Below are positions 36,213 through 46,255 of a stretch of 64,000 nt of DNA, piece by piece. The DNA lies in assembly GCA_020081605.1 (NCBI GenBank), contig JAHREC010000028.1:1-64000 (forward strand). Direction: 5' to 3'. The notes below the pieces were generated by a model, which made no database searches, was not told the origin of the DNA, and saw only the letters and a program-made list of their open reading frames with translations. Within the stretch, counting starts at the first letter, position 1; each line of letters opens with the position of its first letter. The DNA comes from Albifimbria verrucaria. Its lineage: Eukaryota > Ascomycota > Sordariomycetes > Hypocreales > Stachybotryaceae. Made by a program: the position numbers and the translations under genes.

Positions 36213-36728
36213 ATGGACAGCCAGACGAAGGTGGGCAGGGCAATATGCCTCTGCTGCCTCCTATTATTTCCTGTGCCACCAATACTACCACCACTATTAA
36301 GTCCTCATATGTTTACAGGCAGCGGGGGTTCCGGTCGCGTGTGAGGCCTGTCGAGCCCGCAAGAGTAAAGTAAGCTTAACGGCCTCTCTTGGTGTACTCG
36401 TAGTAGAGTGGCTTGCTGAATTGATCGCCAGTGCACTGCGGAACGTCCCCACTGCTCGGCATGTATTTCTCGCTCCCTGGTTTGTGTTTATCTCGCGGCT
36501 CCCACAGAAACGCACGGTCAGGCACTTAGGCGGCGATGTGGGGCGCTGGAAAAGAGGAACACAGTCCTTGAAGAGCTGCTCCAGTTACTGAGGTCTAGGT
36601 CTGAGGCCGAGTCCATCGAACTTCTACGCAGGCTCAGGTCACACCAAGATGTTGAATCTATATTAAAATGTGCCCAAGATGGCGAACTGCTTCTACAGGG
36701 CTCTTTGATCCCCGCGCCCCTGTTCTGA
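36213..36728 (+). CDS. Very small Zn(II)2Cys6 regulator, intact (121 aa)
   Basis: Three exons join in phase 0: 36213-36230 (MDSQTK), 36319-36369 and 36432-36728, with introns of 88 and 62 bases. The zinc cluster is complete (CEACRARKSKC, then CSAC and C). It is followed by a coiled-coil linker (EKRNTVLEELLQLL) and a block (IELLRRLRSHQDVESIL, DGELLLQGSL) equivalent to that of the gene at 26499-27064. The protein ends there, with no regulatory domain. It is predicted nuclear and DNA-binding, and might act as a competitor of full-length regulators or as a truncated remnant still under selection; this is inference. Confidence 0.8.
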
Positions 36729-37948
36729 TACTAGTTTCTGTTCATAGACAAGTTCCTATTTTTCAAGAGCCATTAGTCAGGACCGCTGTGTCTTGACAGC
36801 ATCCAAGATGCACTACTATTGTTGGGGATAACAGAGAACCTCCTCTACAAGGGGTGGAAATGTCCGTGTCTATGATGTCGATTCCAAGTATAGACCTAAT
36901 TTTCATAAATGCTTATTTTCTAACGACCCAATCTTTAAATTGTGTTTCACTCAAGATTGAATATAAGGTTATTTTACAATTGGAAGAAGGAATTAATCGA
37001 TCATCAAGCTAACTTTTCTTCTGGGCCTGTGAAGATTCCTACGAGGGCTGACACTCAAAGTAGGATGCGGGCCAACAGGCTAACTACATAACATGTTGCA
37101 TATTTTGAAAAGGGATCCCAACCGCTCTTGTAATGAGTTGGGTACAGTCAGATCATAGGCAAGAGATGATGATCCAACGCTTCGGATTCCAGCCAATAAA
37201 TACAGCACTTATTATGCGGTTGGCTCGATTCAGTTTTGTATCGCTTGTCACCCATGCGAAGCCCATGATATTTGCCTTGAAAACGCCTGAGCTCGCCTTT
37301 GATCGACAAGATAATAGGAGACGTGCGTGAAAGGTTTCAAGCGCAAGCTATCACCACATTTGGAATGATCATTTTGACTGGTTTATAAGGTAAAACCTTG
37401 GTTCTAGGCTAGCGAGTGGACTGGTATGGCTGTATGGCTGTATGGCTTGTTTAGAAATTGGGAAGAAGCATTTTGAGTATGGGTCATGGCATAAGGGTCG
37501 GTACAGTTCTGTCACTCACCGAGAAAGTGCGCGTCAAACCCTTCAAATGTAAATCATGGACATAGCGGTTGCCGCATGCAAGCCAACTATCTTTGTCCTT
37601 GATTGAGATATAGAAGGGGCTATCAACATGCGTTACTATGAAGTATAAATATAAGCAAGCTTTTATTGCTTCTAATAGGGTTATGTCTAGGCAATTCATT
37701 CAATTCTTCAGCTCCACATGCTTTATCTATCTTAATCTTCTGTTTATCGTCATTACCAGGGTTTTATTCCATAATTATCATTATAACTACAAAAGATTCC
37801 TTTTTATTATAGTAGCTGTATCATCTATCTCTATTTATATTGAATAAAAGAATATGAGTTGAACTCTACACCAGAGATAGCATAGGCTAGAAACTACTCG
37901 CTACCTCCGCATGGCGAAGGATACCAAGCAATTACAAAGAATTATCAA
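36729..37948. other. No supported gene
   Basis: AT-rich in places (37620-37860). A triple GGCTGTAT repeat lies at about 37425-37447. No domain is recognised in the frame at 37133-37330. Confidence 0.5.
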
Positions 37949-38400
37949 TTAGACATGGTAGTTACATCCACAGTCCTTACAGCACCCAGCTCCGCATTTC
38001 ATTCCCATGTTACAGTCCTGGTCCCTTCCACACGTATACCAGGGTCCTTGACCGTCAGCCACTCGGGCAGTCCAGCACCAAATGGCCTGCTGATTGAGGG
38101 TCGCACCTCTTCCAACGATGCCCATTGATGCAGCCACTTTGGGCTCCAAACCAACAGGCGCGCTTGAAGAGTTGGTTGGTAGAGTTTTCTTCGTCCCTGG
38201 AAGAGACAGCAGTGTTGCTGAGAGGGTGCTCAAAGCATTTGCGCACTGTACTTGGATCAACACTCTCAGGCACTTGCATGACGCCGAGGTCACCGCATTC
38301 ATCCTCAGCTATCGGGGCAGTCATGCCACGTATAGCGAGCATAAAGGACAGAGGGTAGTGACAAACTCGATTTTGAAGATAAAAAAATCTATGCTTAGTA
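37949..38400 (-). pseudogene. IDI-2-like secreted cysteine-rich protein relic
   Basis: On the minus strand a hydrophobic, signal-peptide-like stretch (FVTTLCPLCSLYVA) is followed by ECGDLGVMQVPE and VDPSTVRKC, the conserved opening of IDI-2-like small secreted proteins. A Cys/Trp-rich C-terminal part follows (WYTCGRDQDC, CGAGCCKDCGC). IDI-2 of Podospora is induced during vegetative incompatibility; relatives in pathogenic fungi are effector-like. The signal peptide and the C-terminal half lie in different frames from the middle part (changes near 38318 and near 38055), so it is broken as read. Confidence 0.55.
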
Positions 38401-40854
38401 CGTTTTGTGTGAGGTGTAAGTCAAATCTGCAAAGTCGGTGCTTAATGTGAATCATAGGCTTCAATATTGTAAGAATTCGATAAGATTCTATACTTTTTCC
38501 ACTGCCGCATGTGACTTGTTTCATTCTATCATCCTATAGTACAGTTATCTCAATATTTCTTTGTGTTACGCTGCACTCAGTCAGCTGAGGCTTACGAGTT
38601 AGTTATTGTATCGCTGTGCACTTTGAATGTGCGGATCCCATGGGCGCATTAACTACTCTTATAGGCAAGGCCTCGCTGATAATTTCAAGTAAGCTTAGAA
38701 GCTGTCGAGGCCTTATAATGACGGTGCGCTCTTTGCATCCCAATGACGTATCTGCTTACCACGCAGGTGCATGAAGCCTGGATCTGCTTAGCCAATGCAA
38801 CGTTAACTGGGTGTTTTGATTATCTATTGTCGAACTAATTGCAGCATGTGCCACGTCTCTAGCAGTGTTCCGAAAGGCAAATTATGATTATTATAATACA
38901 TGCTTCTGTTAGTCAGTATCTAACTTTTATTTTCCGGCTTATTCCTCCTTTTTGATATAAACCTATCCTCAGCATCGACTATCTGCAGTTCCAGCTAGCA
39001 AGGTGATCTAGATGGTGGAGTTGGCAGATCCTGCATGCTAATCTGATACCTGTTAGCGAAGGGACTTGAGGCCAGTTGATGTGGGTGGATAAAGCCTTTC
39101 ATCGCTCCACCCATATGCGGATAAGGGTTTCTTTTTTATGACAAGTACTTTGGACGTTTAAGGCACCCTAAATTCCTTCTTAGGAGGTTGTAATTGACCG
39201 TTCGAGAACCATCGAATGACAGAATCAACGACCCACGGAACCAAAGGGAGTTGCGCGCTTTATTAACTTATACTAGTGAATATGTGAAGCCCCGTCAGAA
39301 ACAACCTCATATACCCCAGCTTCAACCATTGGTGCAAGTAACATATCATAAAGTGCGCTCTATGCATGGAGCTAAATTCGAGGGTGAGACTGAATCCCTT
39401 CCTTCAAGGTTTCTGTGGCGTTGTACTTCCATTGCAAAAGGTCAATTACGTCATTTACCCATCGGTACTTTACTTCATTACGGATAGATGGAGCCGGTAG
39501 CTAAACATGTGCTGGATGGGCGAGATGTGCTTCATTTACTCCCAGTGGACATTAACTTGGGATCTCCCTTACGTCCCAGGACACCCCAATGATTACCTTG
39601 AAACATACTGTGGCGTCAAAAATAGAGCCGTTTATGCGTGAAAACAACATCTAAGCCCATGTTCATCATGAAATGTCGGAGAAGACCTACGAGTAATTTT
39701 ACTAAAAAGGGTAGAGTATGTCTTCATCCAAAAGACTACGGACGCTATATCTCATTGAATGTGTGAAGGCCAAATTGATGTTATGAGCACCATAGTATTT
39801 AGCCAACATGTCGCTGCATGAAACACCTAAAACCATTCTCTCAATACCAGATAAATGATGTAGATCTTCGCAAAGTCACTAAATATTACGACTTTGATCA
39901 CCGGCGCATTCACTAACAGGCTAATGTCACTAGTTTCTTCCCAGATCCATGTCCGATGCTTCGATGTGGTCTTCGCACATTCAATGGGATCCAATGACAC
40001 TCACGGCAACCTCCGTGTGAGCTCTCTGCAACACAACCATGGATCCCGGCTTACAGTGTGCTAGAAAAAGCACATGATGGAACCCATATAAAATACAAAG
40101 TGATATGATGTCTGCCCCAGGGGTACTCACCCTGCTAGTGATAGCAGACCACGTGGTAATTGGCGGAGATGAGATTTAAAACCGAACGATATTTCTGAGC
40201 GATGGATAAATCACCTCGAGAGCCTGAAGTCCTAGGCTGGTTCGAATCAGATTCGATTTCAGCTTGGAAAGAAGATGTTTCATGGAATGTAGTGACTAAC
40301 TAGCAACAGAATTAGGCTCATTAAGCATGAGTTAACAGGTAGCTCTTATCTTCGAAGTTGGTCTACATTTGCTGTTACCAATTAGGCTGTCTTATGGTCT
40401 TCACGATAATAACTTGAAAATATCGGGCAAGACGCACGGACCTGGTCTTGACCACAAAACGAAAAGTTTCCCATAGGATGGTGCAAAATATCGAATTGAA
40501 CTTTTAAAGAAATAGTCCCTCGTAGTATATATCACACGAGCATGGACCTAAAAATTGATTACCTGTTGCTATTCAAAAGGAAGGCATCTCTTGTCAATTA
40601 TTAGCAGGTTGATCATCCCCACTCCTGCTATGGCAAATTGACTCGAGTAAAAAAATCCTTGGAGTAACGGAAGCTTCTCAGATCCCTCAGCATTGGTGGC
40701 TTTGTTAAGTTGCTGTATCAAACAATGTCTCCTATGTAAGGCAGGTATTGAGGGTGCGGTTTTCTGGGTTTGTGTATTCAAGCCACGACGGGATGAATCG
40801 ATAGAAGAAACCCAATCTTTCTGGTGTGAGCTTTGGTTCAGATATTGACATATC
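38401..40854. other. Gene-poor 2.4 kb with one coding-like fragment
   Basis: A frame at 39194-39487 (plus; contains SMHGAKFEGETESLPSRFL) looks protein-like, and a neighbouring frame continues to about 39640 (PNDYLETYCGVKNRAV). I cannot name the family. The rest shows no structure. Confidence 0.35.
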
Positions 40855-42045
40855 TCAGTGACCAGGGATGACCCTTATTTTTTTGGCCTAGAGCAAGCCA
40901 CAGCTGTTGCAGAGGTCTTTCTGGCCGCTTGGTCCTCTTCGCCATTCGGGTGTGTTTCTGGTATGACAATTGGCACAATCGAGTACGATATCACCAGCTC
41001 CCTGTCCCCTTTTGCGTCTTTTTTTGGCGGCTAACAACCTTCTGACTTCTTTAGCAAGGGTCATGTTTATCTTCTGCATCTGCAACATTTCGAATTGCCA
41101 GTCAGAACACTTAGTCGCCTGCAGCTCATCGAATAGGTTGTCTTCTGAGCTTAAGGCTATGAGTTGTGTACCTGGGCTCAAAGATCATTCAGTTGGTTCT
41201 AATGCAAGGTTGACAGCAGATATGTACCCATTACTCCTTGGTGCCAAAGCACCATATGGATCACATGAAACAGTGCTCGCTGGGGGAATATTTCGGGAGG
41301 AAATCTTGACCAATTTGGTCTGAGCAAGAAGGAACGGTTGCTTCTGTCCTTCTATCGCATCGCCAGGGCAAATAGTCGTCTGAGCCTGTACAACCTGGCC
41401 TTGGCTATTCTGGATCTCATGCTTACAACTGATAATCTTGCCTTCCCTAGCTTTTTCAATCGCTCGGCCAAAGTCCAATCTTGACTTCTTCCGCATCAGT
41501 TTGTGCATGCTTGTACCAACCAAAGGTTCTAGCTGCAGACCGAGGAGACATTTGATGCTTGATGATACGAAGAGAAACATGCCTGAAGTGGACAGCTTCG
41601 TCCAGAGCTCGCTATCGCCAATTCCACCATTCGCCTCCACATTCTGCCGGCTGAGAGCTAAGACGGGATGCCCACGTCCCGCAAGAACGATGCACTGGCG
41701 TCCTTTGCCTTGCCCAGTGAATGGTGAGCCGTAGCTTTCAAACCATACATGGCCACTATTCTTCCTGCGAACTCTAAATACAATATCAACAAGATTTCCA
41801 AAAGCTGTCTCCTTGAGCTGACGCGCTACAGATGCGATATCGGATGGGTGGCAGATGGAGGAGATTGAGTTACCCACAAGGTCTGACGTATCGTACTCGA
41901 GCATACGCTTGCATGATGAGGAGACATAGAGGAAAAGACCATTGAGAGATAAGACATGAACGACATCGTCCGTATTATCCAACAACATCTTATCCCAGGA
42001 TTGCTTATAACACTCAGACGTCAAGCCCTTAAGACTGAATTATTG
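40855..42045 (-). pseudogene. wc-1: White Collar-1-like PAS-GATA relic, LOV part missing
   Basis: The frame contains the third PAS domain of WC-1 (KMLLDNTDDVVHVLSLNGLF; GNSISSICHPSDI), the following conserved block (GIGDSELWTKLSTSGMFLFV) and the linker [10 protein letters not shown] basic stretch ([13 protein letters not shown]) and the GATA finger [18 protein letters not shown] with CNSCGL complete it. WC-1 is the blue-light receptor and clock factor. The N-terminal LOV domain and second PAS are absent; the frame closes with a TAA just upstream at about 42047. Two internal stops, TGA at about 41182 and TAG right after the finger (about 40889), stand where Arg and Trp codons are expected. It is a truncated paralogue, not the working receptor. 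Confidence 0.85.
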
Positions 42046-44035
42046 CAGAAGCATGGAAGTATCATCCATGTTCACCCTCTGACCATTGCTCGGCTCTCAC
42101 TGGTGAGAAGCGCACCTGGGTCGAAGAAGGTGCTGGCAGGAATTTACGAGCTAGGCAAGCTACGTTGAAAAAGCCTGTCAACCCCACCTCACCTCACCTC
42201 ACGAACCCATGTGGGGTTCTGTAGACTGGATGATTAGCTAATAAATTACTACATTCAACTAGCGCCTCCATACCATGCATCGACATAGTATCGATTTTCC
42301 ATCGTAGCCATCCGTGACCTTATAGGGACAGAATATCCTAGATGTGATGATATTGATGCAGGATACCAGCACAGGGCAACTGGGTTGATTGAAAACTTGA
42401 CATCTACATAAGCATAAGAGCCTAACTAAGATTTGATTTGCTATATAATGTAAGTAGATTATTCCAACAGTTACAAATTGACTCTCATCATTGTTTATTG
42501 TGGTTAACAATAGCAAGGCTTTTCTCATCCTTCAGTTACAGGGACAGACATAACTGTGTGCTTAAAATCTCTTACAATCCATTTAAAATAAAACCAAAAA
42601 CGAGATACCCCGTACCATAAGTTGTGGTGATCTGGCAAGAGAGTTTAGAGAACCCGGATTTAACAGTCAGTACGAAAATAGCCTCTTGAGCAAGAAGTGG
42701 ACAGCGTGCTAGGCCCAGCTACATTGCTGTTGCTTGTAGTCGGCTATCAATGAAAGCATCGGCTTGGGTATCACCTTTGATAAAAGTAGAGCTGAACAAG
42801 CTGCTCATGACATACAAAGACCAAATATCGAGCCTACAGAAGCTATGGGCAGCTATGGATAGAGTTCCGAGCACATGCCGTACGAACTGTGGCCTGTACC
42901 GCCGTCTCGTTGAATTGAAGAAAGATGATTGTGAGGGACAGAAAATGTGGCCCTATGACCAGCTTCAAATCTGTCTAGTATCGCATAATAAATTCAGGGC
43001 CTCTTGAGGTAGTTATCTGGCGGACTAACTGGCTGAATAAAGGTCAAATAGATAGCTTAGAAAGAGAATCCCCTACGTTTATGTTCATCACTATGTACAA
43101 CGATAACGAAATTATGATATGCATAAAGCGGCGGACATGAACACAACGCCATTTATAACCAATCGAGATCTCTTATGACGAGTTGGCCCAAGAGATAACT
43201 ACACTGCCTATGTCTGTTGACTATAACAGCTGCATGAATCCTAGGGATATCGAAGATCATCTATAATCAAATCCACATGCAGAACGCCGACAATGTAGGG
43301 GCCCAATCCGGGCTCTTCCATAGGACTTTTCCCTCAAGACAGCCATTCCTATTAGCTTCAGTCTGCAAACGAAAGAAAATAATACTGGCACCTTGTAGGG
43401 CCATCACACAATAGCAGGAAGTTCTTTCTATTGCATTATATGGAAGATTTTGGCTAATTTACATCTGGAAGCTGGTTCTACGAAAATTTCTTGAGCTAAA
43501 GATGAATTTATGCCCATGTCATAATGTGAATGAACCAATGAATATGAAGAGGGGCCCTTGCACGGCCCTTGGCTGATAATCTTTTCACAGATACCAGAGG
43601 CTAGCAAGAAGTCATGAAGCTTCAAGGCCCGCGTGGTGAGGAGCCATGGTTGATTTATGTTGCGGTATCTTTATTGCAATGACCTCTTCCGCACAATTAT
43701 GGTGGTGGAAAACAGAATCGAATGCATACCTGTTCTTTGAAAAATCTCAAGAGTTCTTTACGAGACATTCTGCGAAGCTGTCACGCACCGATCATAATGA
43801 TTAGAAATCAGCCTTGCCAGGTCGTCACCTCGTAATTGTGGCGCAGGCTGAAAATGCAAGCAGACCAAGACCCACACTTCAGCTAGTGGAACATGCTTCT
43901 AGAAAATTTCTCTACACTCATCGATCTGCTTGCGGGCTAAGGGTCCGCTCTGCCTTAGTGAAACGCGATTAAACATCAATCTCACAATCCTTTTCGGCTG
44001 TCTGTAACGCCTGGTAGAACCTACTTCTTCTCACG
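42046..44035. other. No supported gene
   Basis: Short frames (42750-43007 plus, helical; 43428-43625 minus) have no recognisable domain. A CTCACC triple repeat lies at about 42184-42201. Confidence 0.45.
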
Positions 44036-44880
44036 ATGGGCCTCATCAGAAAACCAAAGATTACCCAAAAATGTAAAGATTTAGCCGTTAGACGTGACCC
44101 AGAACCTATTCCACAGGGTCCAAAATCAGAACAGTTCACGCTCTTTCCCAACCTGCCCCTGAAGTCAGAAGCAAAATCTGGTCTTTCGCATCGGCAGGGG
44201 TCTTGATGGATCAGGGATCTTGCGTATTACTACCGGATCATTATCAGAAACGAGAACAGCTGCCCATGGTGCGCTTCGAAGCCCGGTCACTCCTAAACGC
44301 AAGTAAAGAAGCACGGGTAATTGCTCTTAGGGAAGCAAAACTGCTTCCTTTCAACACTGCTTTCGACATTTTATACATGGAGCATCTGACGTTGAAAAAT
44401 TTCCGAGCCTCACTTCATGACAACGACGAGATCCCGGAATGGATATTGCAAATCGAACACATAGCTGTCCCATTCGGTGATGCCGCCCTCTCCGAATGGC
44501 TACCACATCTTCTTTCACGCTTTCCAGAACTCAGGCATATCTCAATTGTCTTCTCAAGACTCAGCGGTCCATTATGGCCCGAAGATTCATGGGTCCGACT
44601 TACTCTGTGGCAAAGGGAGCACCCATCAATCCCATCACTTACATGGAAAGAAGGAAAGAAGATCAAATTCCCATTGAAAACTATGAGCCAGTTTTTCCCC
44701 AATAAATACATAAGAGATGGGCAGCATCGGAAACTACCAATGGTCAGCTCTATCTCAGCCTATGAGTATACGCGATGCGCGGAGGAAGATTTCAACAGAG
44801 CCAAGGAATCAGAGTCACACCACATTCCTCGAATAAGATCCCGGTATATAGGATTTTCGATGAGATATTTTGAGGATTAA
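44036..44880 (+). pseudogene. 2EXR-domain protein gene (copy 2), one frameshift
   Basis: ATG 44036 begins a polar leader that reaches FTLFPNLP, the start of the 2EXR domain (a fungal domain normally beginning with LPPE). A missing C in the CCCC run at 44155-44158 shifts the frame. The next frame continues correctly with PEVRSKIWSFA, LLNASKEARVIAL and a long C-terminal part to the stop at 44880. The function of 2EXR proteins is unknown; they are often numerous in fungal accessory regions. From 44277 onward the sequence is duplicated at 5985-6599. If the missing C is a sequencing error, this would be a complete gene of about 280 residues. Confidence 0.7.
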
Positions 44881-44892
44881 GGACTTCAGAGG
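44277..44892 (+). repeat. Segmental duplicate, copy 2
   Basis: Matches 5985-6599 with one substitution and one single-base gap. Identity starts at CGAAGCCCGGTC and ends at GGACTTCAGAGG on both sides, after which the sequences differ completely. Confidence 0.95.
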
Positions 44893-45705
44893 GATAGACC
44901 CTAGTGAAAATGTAAATAATCCATTCAGTAGAACAAAATGAGATGGCTTCTTGGATGTCAAAGAGCTCGGTATTCCATAATTCATAGATCCAATTACTGA
45001 GTTCTATACCTAGAGACTCAAGGTACAGTCGCAAGATAATAAAGGTGCATGCAATCGCTGTGAACAGTGGTCAAGTGATCTACATGAACATAGAGTTGCT
45101 GAGCACATTGTTCATGTTCAGTGTCATCGGGTGCATGCCCAAAACCAAACCTTTAGACTTTGCGGTTGCATTGGCCGCAGGAGTCATCGTACATGCAATG
45201 GAGAGTGTCACCCAACAAGGGTCAAACTCAATAAGGTGCCATGTATTGTCAAGCTTCTCATAAACTTTGCTCGGGGTATCAAGGTTGCATTTCGCGGTAC
45301 AAGAGCTCGCAGAGCCTGCTTTTGAAGATGTGTTTCTTCAACGCCCAAACCGGCGAGAAAATAAATACACATGCAGTCGACCTTATCAAGAACCAAGAGT
45401 AAGATGAGCCGGAACATCTCCGTAAAGAGGCAACAAGACCAGTGCTATCCTTAGATACATAATCAGGTTTATTTAATTCGCAGTAGTAATTTTAATAATT
45501 GTTGTCAATTTATAGATTATTGCTAGGACTTCATATAAAGCTATTCCAATAGTTGTGTATTATTAATGAGTAATAGTCTTCTCATTAATAAATAAAAAGA
45601 AATATTAATTCACATATGTGTAATTCTTCAATAATTAACCAAAATAAACTTAAATTAATCTAATTTTCATTTCATTAAATATTTTCATTGTAAATTTCAA
45701 TGATA
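44893..45705. other. No supported gene; AT-rich to the right
   Basis: Minus-strand frames at 44792-45034 and 45208-45417 have hydrophobic stretches but no family. Bases 45470-45705 are very AT-rich. Confidence 0.4.
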
Positions 45706-45835
45706 TAGTGGGGTTCAGGTTCACCGTCCGCCAGCCTAAACTTTAGTTCATTCTAAAATGGTCCATTTTTAAGCACGTGTGGCGCAAGCACAGTGTGTGA
45801 CTTGCTTCCGGAGGTCTCTTGAGTCCCATCTTTTA
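45706..45835 (+). mobile_element. Solo end of TA-flanked DNA element (copy C)
   Basis: After a TA dinucleotide, the sequence TAGTGGGGTTCAGGTTCACC and about 110 more bases match the ends at 62565 (same strand) and 50390 (opposite strand). The first base is T where the other copies have C. No matching inverted end is seen nearby. Confidence 0.65.
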
Positions 45836-46255
45836 ACAGCCAGCTTTTAATGCTTCAGGTATAAAATAGATATGATGACTTAGCCTTGGGAAGCAAATAG
45901 TAAGTGGGGTTTTACTCAATGCAATAGTACATTTTAACCTAATCTTCCAAGCAAGTGCAGTGACCGCAAGTTCAAATGATGGTACTGTTTCCTACCTGCT
46001 TGTAAGGAACATGATACGTAGGCTGTATTCTCTAGAATTTTCTGTAGTGCTGCCAGTCGAGAAGGATGAACTTCGTGGCTAACGGCTCAGCTTGGTTCAT
46101 CAGAATATTTTAGAATGTGAGATCAATGCATATTATCAGGAGCTCCCCTATGACCCTCCAAAACAGAGTTATTATATTACTGTAAAATATTATTTTCTAT
46201 TAATCTTTGGAAGACGTTATTGATTTATACATTCGCTATAAAATAGTTTAAATTA
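45836..46255. other. AT-rich intergenic sequence
   Basis: No gene is seen; it is the 3' side of the NLR gene. Confidence 0.4.

Noticed and set aside
40225..40260. GGTTCGAATC as a tRNA B box
   Set aside because: No matching A box, acceptor stem or anticodon stem can be folded around it.
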